Part shown: positions 1 to 12,193 of the stretch, piece after piece
Layout of the letters: each line of letters opens with the position of its first letter
How positions within the stretch are numbered: the first letter of the stretch is position 1
NCBI GenBank assembly: GCA_905250075.1
Contig: CAJNOP010000026.1
Location: 435,915-499,914 of the forward strand
From: Rotaria sp. Silwood1
Lineage: Eukaryota > Rotifera > Eurotatoria > Philodinida > Philodinidae
DNA: 64,000 bases
Direction of reading: 5' to 3'
Translations under genes and position numbers: made by a program
The notes under the pieces: model-generated
Told to the model about the DNA's origin: nothing
Databases searched by the model: none
Seen by the model: only the letters and a program-made list of their open reading frames with translations

Positions 1-631
1 GGCATCTGCATGCACAAGAATGATTGACCTGAACTGATTGAAAATAAACAATTGTCAAGCGTAGCATTCAAATTCATTATTATAAATGACGTATATTTTT
101 TTATGATATTAACGAGCAATAAAAACAATCACTTATTTATACATGTTTACTTTGATATTCACATTCATATTAAGCTTATAATCGACTTTATTGTATAACA
201 TTTAAGAAATTTTTTGACTGTAGCTGATTGTAGTTCTGATACTTTGATTCTATCACAAAAAGTATAGTTTTATCTCGATTCAAATGTTTATCTTAGATTT
301 CAATATCGTAAATTTTGAACATTTATAACTCAAAATTCAGGCATATATATATATATATATAAATAAAGTAACTTTTGTTACCAAGAAAATAAATCTAACT
401 TCACCTGTCAGTGGTAATGAGCAAAATTTTTTTAATTATATAATTAATATAAATCAACTAATTTGAGAAAATCCTAACATGATATCATTTCTTCATTATT
501 CTTACAAATTAGCCTCGTTTTTTTTATTATAAATTAAAAATGTCTAAAACCAGGCTTGGATCTTGAACTCAATAACAAAGAATAATTGTGTTCTTTCTTT
601 TCTCATCTATCATGAATATATATATACTTAC
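1..631. other. Non-coding sequence, probably a 3' intron of the KCNQ gene
   Basis: No KCNQ exon is visible on the minus strand here. The preceding exon ends at 632 in a good donor (TC|GTAAGT), so the channel's remaining C-terminal exons should lie left of the window. The stretch is A+T-rich with a short TA repeat near 342-361. I see no other gene. Confidence 0.5.
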
Positions 632-2601
632 GACCAAAGTTTAATAGGTTCTTCTTCAAAATCTTCATCATCATGATCATTAGTTGACATCAAATAACAT
701 CCTTTAGATGAAAAAAAAAGGTTCCTCTTTTATCTTTTAAAGAAAATTCTCATAAAATTTATTTTTATCTTTCTTTTTACCTGTTGTATTCGATGTTGAT
801 GAAGTTGAATTTCGAACATCACTCATTACTGGTGATTGTAAAAGATTTGGTGATGATGGTTGACTATGTCTTTTTGATCGACTTTTTCGTATTGAACTTG
901 ATAAACGTAAATATCGAAGTTTTTCTGCTGTTCTTTCTATATAGAAACAGAATTTTCATTATATGAAAATGCTGCTTTTTCTTCTTTTGCTTTTGATCAT
1001 ACCGCCAAATGTTTGATTATTTGTTGAAAATGTTTTATTAGTTGATGATGATACATTTGGAACAGTAGCACGTAAATATATATTCCATGTTGCAGTACAT
1101 GATGAACCAGGTGCACTTGCATAAACACGCCATGCTGCTTGAATTAATGTTGCTGCTGCTGGAATTTGTCGAGAAAAATGTTTTTGTCGTTGTTTTTGTT
1201 GAACTTTCAAAGCAAACCCAGAACCAAGTATACCCTTAACAAAAATAAACTCGATAACAAATTATTTATTTTTATTTTAAAATATTTACAGCTGGCAAAG
1301 CAAAAAATGATATTGCAAATATAGCAAAACAAGAAGCAATAATTTTTCCAAGCCTTAAAGAAAAACAAGATTGGTTTTTTTCGTTTTATATTAAACAGAA
1401 AAATTTTCATTACTTACCATGTTATTGGATAAACATCACCATATCTAATCATACAGAAGAATATAAAGATTAGAAAGGAGAATTATTTATTTTACTAACC
1501 CAATAGTAGTTATTGTAATAACGCCCCACCTAAATAAAAATTCATGTTTTGTTTTTGATATTACATTTTCTTTAAACATACCATAATGCATCAGCATATG
1601 ATTCGAAATGACTATCATTGCCTTTAGCACCTCGTAAATTTTCACCTTTTTCATCTTTTTCAGCAATATAAACTAAATAACTACAAGAAATTAATGCAAG
1701 AAATCCAATATATAATGTTGTAATTAATTCCTTTAATAGAAAAAAAAAATAATTCTTTAAAAAAATCATTAATATTTATCTTTTATTTTCTTTACTTGTC
1801 GATGAATATAAACTACACTTCCTAATAATCGCCATGTACCACCATGTCTATCAACATGTAAAACACGTAAAATTTGTAAAAATCGAACGCCACGAATAGC
1901 TGATGCAGCAAATGTTTTTTGATCGGTTGCTAATGTTAGCAATAAAGTTGATGCGACAACAACCAATAAATCTTTATATCAATAAAGATAAAGAAAAAAA
2001 CTATGTAACTTAATTATCATTGTAGCATGTGCAGTTATTCTTACCGATAACAGCAATAGGTTTTCGTGCAAAATGAAAACGACCTATGATACCCATATAT
2101 TTGCTTCGACATCCAGCTGACCAAAGTCTTAGAATATATTCAATACCAAAAAATAGAACAAGAAATATTTCAATCCAATAAACATATATTGATAAAGATT
2201 CTGAAAATTTTTCAATTGTTGATAATACCGATAAAACAAGACAAACAATCACCACTAAAAACCTAAATATAAAAAAAAAATCTGTTTTGTGCTTTACCCC
2301 TCTATCATTTAACATACACAAGAAAATGATAAAAAAAACATTTGAGTCCAGCTGGTCGTTCAAGAAAATTATATAACAATATTTGAAAATTTGAATGCAT
2401 TGAACGTGCATTATTTTTCGATAGATATGGCATTGGTAAATATGCTAATGAATAATATGTTGGAATAGTTGGATAACTTAAACGTAAACAATGTCTACTT
2501 GAATGATATAAAAATGAGAGACCCACATCACGATCCCTGTTCAACGATTCTGATCCATCATTATGAGGCTTTCTTCCACGACGATGATGATGAAAATGCA
2601 T
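632..2601 (-). CDS. KCNQ: KCNQ (Kv7) voltage-gated potassium channel, 3' end cut by window edge
   Basis: Voltage-gated K+ channel subunit of the plasma membrane. Exons in coding order: 2601-2318, 2262-2045, 1971-1796, 1730-1582, 1529-1500, 1444-1418, 1353-1290, 1234-1003, 936-781, 701-632. The spliced protein shows the family's N-terminal LYNFLERP motif, S1-S3 ([16 protein letters not shown]), an S4 with spaced arginines ([21 protein letters not shown]), S5, the pore TITTIGYGD, S6 ([18 protein letters not shown]) and the start of helix A ([16 protein letters not shown]). GYGD marks K+ selectivity. The pore is split over exons of 30, 27 and 64 nt. The start is the ATG at 2601, the last one before the conserved part; an upstream coding exon cannot be excluded. 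A Ser-rich linker and an acidic exon (DDEDFEEE) end the visible part. Family assignment is very secure. Confidence 0.93.
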
Positions 2602-5600
2602 CAATAAAAAAAAAAAACTTTGCATACACCAGGGAAAGGAAGAAAACAAGAGAAAGAGAAAAACAAAAGGAAAAAAACGAGCAATAGTTCAGAGATATAT
2701 TTTCAATAATAATTCAGCAAGATGAACAATAAATGATTACATGCATAGATGCATGTTTTTTTGTGTATATCTAAAAAACAAAACAAATATCATACTGGTA
2801 TTTTATTATCTATTTTATATGCATATGTCATTGACATAGATTCCCAGGTCTTTTGTACCAGCTATATAAGACAAAGTCAGTGTGTACGTCAAGTATTTAA
2901 TATTTTTAAAAGCGACGGATACTTACTGTATAGCTTGTGTCTCATCTTATTTTTAATCTCGCTAGTGTTCAATCATGTAATCTTACAACAAAGTTAGGCA
3001 TATGTCATTCACAAACATATATATATAATAGAACATTTATCATGACTGAAAGCATGAATATGGACGTGATGCCAAGCAGTAAAAGCCATTCTCTTGTTGT
3101 GCTCAATCAATTTGGAAATCAAAAGACAAATATGACGGGTTCAGGGATTATAATAACATCGATGAACAGAAGCAAAAAAGCATAGAATAGTATTTTTCTT
3201 TTTATTTTCATTGAGACATTTTCAGCTTGATGTCATTATTATTTATTATTGATAGTATCTTTCATAGTGAATTTTTTTTATTATAAGAATTCTCAAAATA
3301 TAGCTTGATAAAAAATATCAGACGAAACAAGTACAGAAATAGATTTAACAAAAGGATTTTTATTAAGCTTTTTAAAATTCCATTAATATAATCTTAATCA
3401 TATTCGTCAGTTCGTTGATGAGGACATCCTAAGGGTTGAATGTTCAATAAGATACTAATATTTTCATCATATCAATTAGTGTCCTAGTTCATCCTATCTT
3501 ACTTACGCAAAAAAAACGGATATGCATAGTTGTTGTAATGTAGTTTGTTTTTTTTTTTTTGTACTCGCCGTTCAACCGTAAACAATATCGATAAATGTCG
3601 ACGGCAACTTCTCACGAATTATAAACAATAACTAACAAAAGAGATATATGCCTCATTAGTTTAATGAGCCTGAGAAAATCCGGGTACGAACACATAAATA
3701 CATTACGGTTTTCTCATGCCCTTGGGGTACTTTATTCTTTTCAAATGATCAAAAGCGAACAGAGAACTCGGTAGAGAAATGACGACTGCCAATGTAACAA
3801 CAGAAGGAAAAAATGCAAGAAAAAAATAATTATGAGATTATGATTCGAGGTAGACATAGTCTTTTTATTGCATGTAAACTATTTTCTCTTTTTCCTTTTT
3901 TTTTGCATTTTCAATAGTTATATAGTATTGTAGTAATAAATAGCATAAAAAATTGCTTATATTCGTCCTGTATTTATATTACTAAGCTGTATAATCATGC
4001 ATTGTTTTCAGATATGCATTCCGTATTGAATATCTTCGAAAAATACATATTCTAAACAAAAACCAGAATAGAATGATTTTTCTTGCTATTGATCATTTGA
4101 AGATTAACTCTATTAGCGTAATAATGATTTCAAATATCAATATTCAAATGCTATAATATTACCTGTTCAATAATATGAAAAATATATATTCATAATCAAA
4201 AGTTGTTCCATTCTCTGAATCAAATAACTGTTATTATGAAAATATCAAAATGAACAGTTATGAATGATTTATTTACATATATTGGTTGCATAGACTATTG
4301 TTATTTCACAATAATCATAAGTGATGTGAACAGAAGCAAAGAACGGATATTTGCACAGTTTGACATCATTAAAAAAACATTTTTGTTTTCATCATTCTCC
4401 CATATTCATAAGCTGTTAAAAATAGAATAATCGTTTTTTAGTATTTTTTGTAACACGTGACCCATTTTTCATTTTTAGTAGTTTCATTCAAATATTCATA
4501 TGTATTATAACTGACTATTAATAAATTCGACGAAGAAATCAAGGATAATATCTATTATGAAATATCAATCTAACCATAATAGATCAATTCTTTAACGCGA
4601 TAAAAAAATAAATAATACATCGATAATATGTTATAAATTAATAAAACATTAAAAAAACACTATTATGAAAATATTTTTCTTCGAAAAGCTGCTTTTTCGT
4701 TTTTTCTTTTTGTATGAATAATTCAAAAGTTTGGTTTAGCTGCTTTCTTTTTTGTTCTAAGGTCTAATTATCTCAAATAGGTTTTTTGCCTGATATGTAA
4801 AAATAGAATATTGATTTGTATTTCATATGAATCAATATATATGGTTTTGAATGAATATATTCAAATACGAACATAATGATTGTCAAAGTAAATTAACCAA
4901 GATGGAAAAGATATATTATAAATTCCTAGTCTCGTTTTTTTATTACTGATGCATTACAAAGTTAAGAGCATTCTCAACAATGCACTCATACATAATAAAA
5001 AAACATGATAAAAATGAATAAGAAAATAAGTAGAGCCAATATTCAAATTTGTGATACGTGTTTTTTTTCTTCACTATTTTACATAAGTATATACTTATAC
5101 CCTTTCTATTTGAATGAGACTCCCATCAGAGCAACATCGATGCGAGATAATCATTTAGGGCAAGAAAAAAATTTCGAGAGAATGTGTATATAGTCGAAGA
5201 AAAAAAAACGAAGAAAGTGAAAAAAAAAAAAAAAAGAAAAGCCCTCACATTTGATACACTGTACCAACTTTGCTTCTACATAACTCACACATTCAATTGT
5301 CTGTAATCTGCTCCGTAGACGAACGAACATGGCTTGTCCTTGTATTGCCTCTGAATTTTTGCTTCGTTTTCTTTTTTTTCGACAAGACTAAAGAACAAGG
5401 AAGAAAGAAAAAACGAATCTCATGATTAAGAAGGGATGAAACAAAATATATAACTCTCGTTCGATGATGAACTGAACTCATTTTCTTCTTTGCATTGATA
5501 TAGGTGTCAAATGGTTTGAGTTGTAAGCAAAGTCAAGTTTTTTTACTTTTTTTTTTACTTATTCTTTCCAAGAGAAATTTAACACCTTGTGTTTGATCAT

Positions 5601-5680
5601 AAAAAGCAAGTAGTTGCTATCATTGTATTTCTTGTTCTTTTGGTATTTTACATAGATCTAGTAATATTTAAATAATAATA
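2602..5680. other. Intergenic, no gene recognised
   Basis: A+T-rich DNA with homopolymer runs (for example T at 3547-3560 and A at 5220-5235). Short open frames occur but show no family motif, no plausible splice partners and no coding-like codon pattern. The right part should hold the promoter and 5' UTR of the claudin-like gene. Confidence 0.5.
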
Positions 5681-6611
5681 ATGGTTGAAAAAGCAAAAAT
5701 ATTTTATTTTGCTGTTTTTATTTTTGCTGTATTCGCATTCGTTTTTCATGTTAATGCTATGGGTCATCACCATTGGAAAAAAGCTGATGCAAGAAATTTC
5801 ACATTTGGAAATATATATAATTTTAACTACACAAGTATTGGCTTGTTCACGCGATGCATAGTTTCAGATATCTATAAACAGGAAACATGTTTTCCTAATA
5901 TGTTTCCTACGAATACCAGTTGCAATTATCGAACCGATTGTTGGCTCAGAGAATCAAATCCATCTTGTCCGTGTGATTATTTACCATCAACAAAAGGCAT
6001 TGCAGCATGTACCATTATAGCTGCTGTATTTCTCGGTCTTACGATAATTATTCTATTTATTCATTCGATTAATACATCCGAAACTCGTTCATTAGGCATG
6101 CTTCTTAGTCTTTTGCCATTAATTTTTCTATTATTATCATTCATATTCATTCTTATTGCACTTATACTTGTCGGAAGTTATTTATCAAGAGATGTAATGT
6201 ATCTCGTGTTTCAATCTAATAATAGTACGTATATTCTAAATTCTAAGTAAAAGTAAAAATCTAAATCATCAAATAAAACATATATTCTTAACTATGACAA
6301 AAACATAATAGAACAATAAAATTGTGAATTTTCTTATGAGCTTATCAGTGATTCTATATTCATACATGAAAAATCAATAATAATTCTTTTCGATAAAAGA
6401 AAAGAAATATCCTCTGCTATTTTTAATCTTTAAATTTCAAAACTTTTTATTTTAAGATTTCGATTTGGGTGTACTTCGAGATCGTGCTCGAGAAGCATAT
6501 AAAGTACGAGTCGATTGGTCAACTGGACTTGAGATTATATCTTTATTTTTTACATTTTTATCATTAATACTTTACATGGCGTTTGTATTTAAATTTGGTC
6601 GAGCTTCATAA
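5681..6611 (+). CDS. Claudin/PMP22-like four-pass membrane protein
   Basis: Two exons, 5681-6224 and 6457-6611, joined at a GTACGT donor and a TTTTAAG acceptor in phase 1, give 232 residues. Predicted membrane segments lie near residues 7-25, 105-128, 138-165 and 207-228, the last only after splicing. The first extracellular loop carries GLF-x2-C-x10-C (residues 54-70), a close variant of the claudin signature GLW-x2-C-x(8-10)-C, plus an extra cysteine cluster (C81, C87, C96, C98). The usual preceding Trp is not evident. The second loop, with the stretch VRVDWSTGLE, leads into TM4 as in claudin-superfamily proteins. Likely role: junctional or other membrane protein of epithelia. Without the splice the frame would stop after 189 residues with only three membrane segments, which argues for the two-exon model. 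The exact subfamily is undetermined. Confidence 0.7.
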
Positions 6612-7724
6612 ACAAAATATGAATATAAAAAGAAATTGTTAACGCAATATACGTCCAATGATGAATACAAAAATATCTACTAACTTTTCCTTCTTTTTTT
6701 TTTTTTCTTTGAATTTTATGCTATATGTATACTAGTTTATTGTATGCCTTTTGTCACCTCGCTATCTTTGTGTATGTTACTTATTTATTCTTTCATATAA
6801 ATAGAAACAAAAGAGAAACGAAATTAATATTTTGTCTTTGTAATAAAGTTTAATTATTAAATTCTTCATAAAATTGAAATGTAATTTGAGATAAAAATGT
6901 ACAATTGAATATTACAAAAGAAACATGAAATATGAATCTATATAGATAAAATGTCTTGTTTTTCGATAATAAATATTTAAAAAAAAACTTTGTGAATATG
7001 TGATATTATCAATGAAACAAAATAATTTTTTTTCTGTATTGATTGATTAGTCAACAACAAAATACAGATTTTTTTTCGAAGTAGGAACAAACAAAAATAT
7101 ATTTGTGAAGTTTTTTCGTTCATCATAATCGTTTAAATATTATATTCCAACTCGAAATCGAATCTAATATATTCGTAAGGTAATTTAATCCATATTTAAG
7201 AGAAATGATTAGACAAAACAAAAAAAAAATGTATTTTATTATCATACGGTGCGCTACAATGCTTAAAAAAAGAATAACATCGTACTAGATTTACATTCGA
7301 TAAAAGTTCAAGGTTAACACTGTTTAAAATGTCATTTGTATAATCATGTCGAAACAACAACATATGGCTTATATACAATGAGATGAGTTTTGTAAAACAT
7401 GAGGTTTTTAATTGTTTGTGAATCTTATCGCGAATTAACAGCTACATTTGTATGTTGTCTTTGAATACCATCAGACTATGATGTAAAGAAGTTTATTGAA
7501 AGAAAAACATTTGTTATTGATATTGTCTCATTTACAGCAAAGGGATCAGTATTATATTTCACAATCGACTTTTGAAAGGCGCTACCAGCCTCCATTTTCA
7601 AAATTTTATTCAACGAAATATTTAATCACATATTTATTTAATAATTAAGTTGCCAAGGTTATTTCTTTTCTTTTTTCCTTTTTTCTTTTCTTCTCTCTCT
7701 CTCAATTATCGAATTTATTGATAG
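6612..7724. other. Intergenic; may hide upstream exon(s) of the next gene
   Basis: Mostly A+T-rich non-coding DNA. A frame opens after the acceptor-like TTTACAG at 7534-7540 and runs about 38 codons, but no usable donor follows, so I do not call it. A pyrimidine-rich tract at 7665-7705 precedes the acceptor of the next exon. Confidence 0.4.
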
Positions 7725-8053
7725 TGGATAGATTGAATATAAAAACCGGAAACTCTCCAATTATAAATACATCAATTGTACTGGATAAAAAATATGATGA
7801 TATTCGTATTGAAGCAATAAATGCAGGTATTATATTAAAAGAAACAAATGAAAAAATCGATGAAATTATTAATGATGGACATATTATTAAATCTCATGCG
7901 CATGATATACGATCAAATGCTTTACGATTTTATCATAATTTAATTCAATCAGACAAAATTATTCGATATTGTCAGCTAATATTTCTTCTTATTATTATTA
8001 CTATTATGAGTATATTTATTGGAAAATTTTTTACTAGAAAAAGAAATTCATAA
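7725..8053 (+). CDS. Terminal exon of a tail-anchored, SNARE-like protein; 5' end not found
   Basis: About 108 codons end in a TAA. The chain has a charged, heptad-like helical part (for example ILKETNEKIDEIIND) followed by a single membrane segment of about 20 hydrophobic residues (QLIFLLIIITIMSIFIG) and a short basic tail. This is the layout of SNARE and other tail-anchored proteins, but no SNARE layer pattern is convincing and I do not recognise the family. No ATG lies before the conserved-looking part, and a strong polypyrimidine tract plus TGATAG acceptor precedes it, so this should be a 3' exon (upstream phase 1). No upstream exon was found with confidence, so it could instead be a gene fragment. 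Codon use (GAA, AAA, ATT, TTA) matches neighbouring real exons. Confidence 0.4.
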
Positions 8054-10737
8054 AACAAAAATAACTTTTAATCGCATACGAAAATATCAGGAGTTAATTT
8101 TTATCATTGGATATAAGATGGTTTAGAAAAGATTTCAATATATTTGAGAAAACATAGAACCAATTCAAAATCAAATTCTATTAAAGATGTATAGTTTACT
8201 AAGCAATAGGAAGTTTTTGTTTTAGTCAACAAGAATACAAATCAGATGGACCACATATACAATGAATAATGTAGATAGAAGAAGGCTTCACCGCCATATC
8301 TGAAAATCCAAATTTCTTACTGTAAGCATAAAAACAACAACAATCGTTATATTATAATGCTTCACTTCTATAAAAAAAAAGAAAAAGAAAACATAAATCA
8401 TCTATGTATTTTTTTGCTCTTGACAAATATCTTAACCGTCGATAATTATTCATAACAAGTGTATATTTTCGGATATAAAGATTAAAACCGATCATATTGT
8501 TTTTTCTTTCACTAATTCTATTAAATTTAAAGTACGCTTGTTCATATTAGACAAACTCTATAGGCAAGTGTCTCTTTCATTGAATGCAATTAGTGTATGT
8601 CCGTTTATTCGCCTCGAGTTCAGTCTATCTCTTCATCGACTAGAATTTCAGATAGGACAAAAAAAAAACAGAAAAGAAAAATTGATTAGACTATGTGACA
8701 AGTATATTGTACAGTTTTCTATTCGATTTGAAAGAAGAAGAGAAGGAGGAGGAGGAAAACGAGTATGAGGAAAACAACACCTCCCCCTATTTCTCCTCCT
8801 TCTCATTCAATAGAGCTACTAGTCCCTTGTGTTGTCAATGCCATGCCATTAACGTCCTGTTGTGTTGTCTGAATGTGTACTCGCGATTCAATTGCCCATT
8901 CTTTATATATGGTCTATGTTTATCAATCAGTCACCAGTATGCCCACTGGGAACCTGGTGAAAAACGAGATAAGGTTGAACAGACAAACAAGTGTTTGCAC
9001 ATATATGTATATACATGAGTCCAATGGTCAACATTTGATACAGTTCAATGAATGGTAAAGAAGGAAAAAAAAGGAAGTAATATGTAATTTGTTCATGATG
9101 AGAACAGCATTAGTTTAATCAATAGAGATATTATTTAAGTTGCCACGCCTTCCGTGTGTCTCGTTGTACAAACAAATGTAAAATTATATTTCATTCATAT
9201 CAATTTTCATTTTTGCGTCATTGAAAAAAAAGAAAAAGAACTACAGTCTATTCTTTTTAAAATTCAAAGAACATCTCTTTAATTTACAGTCAATTGCATT
9301 TTTTTTCTATATGATGTGATCATTATTGGTTTGAAAAAGGTGACAAATTAGCAAATCACTCCGTTTGTGTCTCTTCATGTCGGCATATGAATGATTGAAA
9401 AAAAAGAAAGAATAACAGAACAGAATGGTGTGTCCTTGGAAATCTTACATCATCGATAAGCACTAGTTAGTTGAGAAAAGTGTTTGTTTGATCAGCTCAG
9501 CAGGTTTTAACTGTTATGAGATATATGTATATATTTTTGTCTTCTACTGAAAAATATTCATAAGCATATCGAACAAAAGATTAAAAAAAAACTGAATATA
9601 TATGAATGAAATTTTACTACAGATGGACACGCTTTTCATGACATATGTCCTTCAAAGAAACAAAAGAGATGACACTAGTGTTGTAATATACACACACAGA
9701 GAGAGAGAGAGAGAAAATCAAACGTTCAATTCTTATTTGATTGATAAAAGGATGCAGCCGAATAATGACCACTCACAGTGTTAAAAGGAAACTAGTCGAT
9801 AAGGGATGGCATGAGCCGATTAGAAAAAAAACTCGGCAGTTGGTCATAAAAAAAAAATTTTTTTTTTCTGTCTTATTACACTGTTTTTACTTTTAGCTTA
9901 TTCTTTTTACACCTCTCGAGTTAAGAGCTGTAAAACTATCGTAAATACTATGCCATATGTCTGCTAATGTTAAATTTACTGCTGTAGCTACTACATGACA
10001 TTGATTAACTTGACTGATAACGACACGACACACGATTATCGAGATGACTGTTTGCCACCTTGAACACACACACATATATTTATATATATATTGAAACTGA
10101 TAAAATGAAATCTCATGTGTATTAGTGAACAATTAGAAAAAATCGAAGTGATGAATGTGGGTTAGAAAATTGTTTTACTCATGATAAGTTGTCCATGTAT
10201 TTTAATTCTCTTGTGAATAAAATATTGAATTTTTTTTGTTTTCGAAGGCGTTATTATTTCTATGAATATATTTATTTTACGTAAAAATAGTTGTTAATCA
10301 ATATACTTATTCATCCATGTACATTTATAACAGATTTATTTTTTCATAATAATCAGGAAATGAAATATCTTACGTCGAAGAATATGATCTAATATGAACA
10401 ATTTGTTTATGCTTGTTGACAATGATATTGTCAGTCAATCATTGAGATGCCGGATATATATATAAACACCTTCTTTGACAAAGATAAGATGTTCTTTTTA
10501 TATTCAAGACGATCACGTTCATACGTCTTAGATGTTTTTTAAGTGGCCCGTCAAAAGAATTGATAGTTATCAATTTCATAAAAAGCAAAAAAAAAAATAG
10601 ATCGGTCAACTAATTTGACCTTGAAGAAGGCTAATACTAGACTTAATTAAATTAATTTTCTTTTTTTTTTTTATTTTTCGAGAACAGTTGGCCTTCGAAA
10701 ATTAGCATTTATCTTTTCTTTATTCATGATGAAAGCA
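8054..10737. other. Intergenic; one exon-like minus-strand frame near 9.9-10.0 kb
   Basis: A+T-rich DNA with short GA repeats (9699-9714). On the minus strand, about 10033-9905 is open with coding-like codons after an acceptor-like GTTATCAG and ends near a GAG|GTG. It could be an isolated exon, but no partners or family similarity were found. Confidence 0.4.
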
Positions 10738-10749
10738 TGCGCATGCGCG
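10738..10749 (+). promoter_or_regulatory. Perfect NRF-1 type palindrome upstream of neuroD
   Basis: TGCGCATGCGCG matches the animal NRF-1/EWG consensus YGCGCATGCGCR exactly and stands out in A+T-rich surroundings. It lies about 440 bp before the NeuroD start codon. Role as a promoter element is inference. Confidence 0.55.
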
Positions 10750-10952
10750 CTCTATACTATTTTTCTATTCAAATAGATCTAAAACGATCGGATGAACAAA
10801 AAAGAAGAAACGTATCATCTCCTTGTAGCTTTGTGCCTTTTTTTACGGCTCAAAGGACACACACATGCTATTAAATCAATCAACATGCAAAACTGTTTTA
10901 CCAAAAACTATGTTACAGATCTCAATTAATTTAATGATTAGCTCATATCTCA

Positions 10953-11070
10953 CACGTGTTAATAGAGCCAATCATTGGTTTTCTTTTTCTTTTTTTGACT
11001 ATCATAAATTTTCATTGGTTATAAATTAAATATACTCTCTTTTATCAGAGGAAGGAAACGAGCAAGTGAG
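10953..11070 (+). promoter_or_regulatory. Putative neuroD promoter: E-box, CCAAT boxes, TATA-like and GAGA tract
   Basis: In order: CACGTG E-box (10953-10958), CCAAT (10968-10972), two inverted CCAAT boxes (ATTGG at 10974-10978 and 11014-11018), an A+T-rich TATA-like stretch (from about 11019) and a GA repeat (about 11070-11086). The clustering 120-230 bp before the ATG suggests a core promoter. Function is not proven from sequence. Confidence 0.4.
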
Positions 11071-11185
11071 CGAGAGAGAGAGAGAAAGAAGAGACATTTC
11101 CTTCTTCTTCTCTTTTTTTATTTTTTTCATTTGAATCGACGTGAACTGTTCAGTAAGTTAATTTCTTTATATTACAAAAAAAAAG

Positions 11186-12193
11186 ATGCCTACAAAAATT
11201 CCTCGTGAAGAAGAACAACGACAATTAAAAGAACTTGAATTTCAAATAAAATATCACGAAAGTCTAGAAAGTATGAAAGAAAATAATCATCATCATCATC
11301 ATCAGCAACATCATGATCATTCAACAACAACAACAACAACAATAACAACAATAACAAATAAAAAATCAACATCAATTAATGATATTAAAATACCTAAAAA
11401 ACGTGGTCCAAAAAAGAAACAAATGACACCAGCACGTGTTGCACGTTTTAAAGTTCGACGTATTAAAGCCAATGGTCGTGAACGTGAACGTATGAAAGGT
11501 CTTAATGAACAATTAGAAGTTTTACGTGAAACAATTCCATGTTTTTCATTATCACAAAAATTATCAAAAATTGAAACATTACGTTTAGCAAAAAATTATA
11601 TTGAAGCATTAAGTGAAATGATTCAAAATGATCATATACCTGATAATACACATTTTGCTCAATTATTATGTAAAGGTTTATCACCAAATACAATGAATCT
11701 TGTTGCAGCAACACTTTGTTTAAATCCTCGTATATTACAACAACAACAACAACAACATGGAAATTCTTATACAACAAATATGATTACAATGGATGAAACT
11801 TATATGTTATCATCAATGCATCCAAGAGTACGAAATCCATTAGAATTTATTAATCTTAAAAAAATAGATCATCAATCAAAAACAACAACAATAAATCATA
11901 ATCATTTTACAAGTGAAAGTGAAGATGATGCTATATTATGTAGTTCAAGTAGTTTTGATCAAACATCATCATATTGTAATGATGCAACAAATAGCAGTAT
12001 GGATGAAATTAGTCCTAATGGACATATGATTTTACCAGGACCTTCACAAACTTTTACAAATGAATTTTATTCAGATGAACAACATTTTATGTTAAATACT
12101 CAACAATTTTATCCATCAACATTACCACCACCACCGCCACCACCAATTGTAACACAACATCATCATAATTTTTATTATCCAACACACTTTTGA
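11186..12193 (+). CDS. neurod: NeuroD-family bHLH transcription factor
   Basis: Intronless gene of 335 residues; intronless coding is usual for NeuroD genes. It starts at an ATG preceded by a purine run and followed by a charged N-terminus. The family's lysine-rich lead [14 protein letters not shown] (residues 71-84) precedes the bHLH (about 91-146), with basic part [14 protein letters not shown] and helix 2 [20 protein letters not shown]. The NeuroD-specific C-terminal block follows ([18 protein letters not shown], about 157-174). Low-complexity tracts include His (35-43), Thr (47-57), Gln (185-190) and a proline run near the C-terminus. In vertebrate NeuroD the basic region reads NARERNR; here Ala is Gly and Asn is Glu, while the DNA-contacting E-R residues remain. 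Likely role: nuclear E-box-binding dimer with an E-protein partner in neuronal differentiation. Confidence 0.95.
   Translation: MPTKIPREEEQRQLKELEFQIKYHESLESMKENNHHHHHQQHHDHSTTTTTTITTITNKKSTSINDIKIPKKRGPKKKQMTPARVARFKVRRIKANGRERERMKGLNEQLEVLRETIPCFSLSQKLSKIETLRLAKNYIEALSEMIQNDHIPDNTHFAQLLCKGLSPNTMNLVAATLCLNPRILQQQQQQHGNSYTTNMITMDETYMLSSMHPRVRNPLEFINLKKIDHQSKTTTINHNHFTSESEDDAILCSSSSFDQTSSYCNDATNSSMDEISPNGHMILPGPSQTFTNEFYSDEQHFMLNTQQFYPSTLPPPPPPPIVTQHHHNFYYPTHF

Noticed and set aside
3400-3470. Possible hammerhead-ribozyme-like TTGATGAGG
   Set aside because: The conserved CTGATGA...GAAA core and closing stems are not present.
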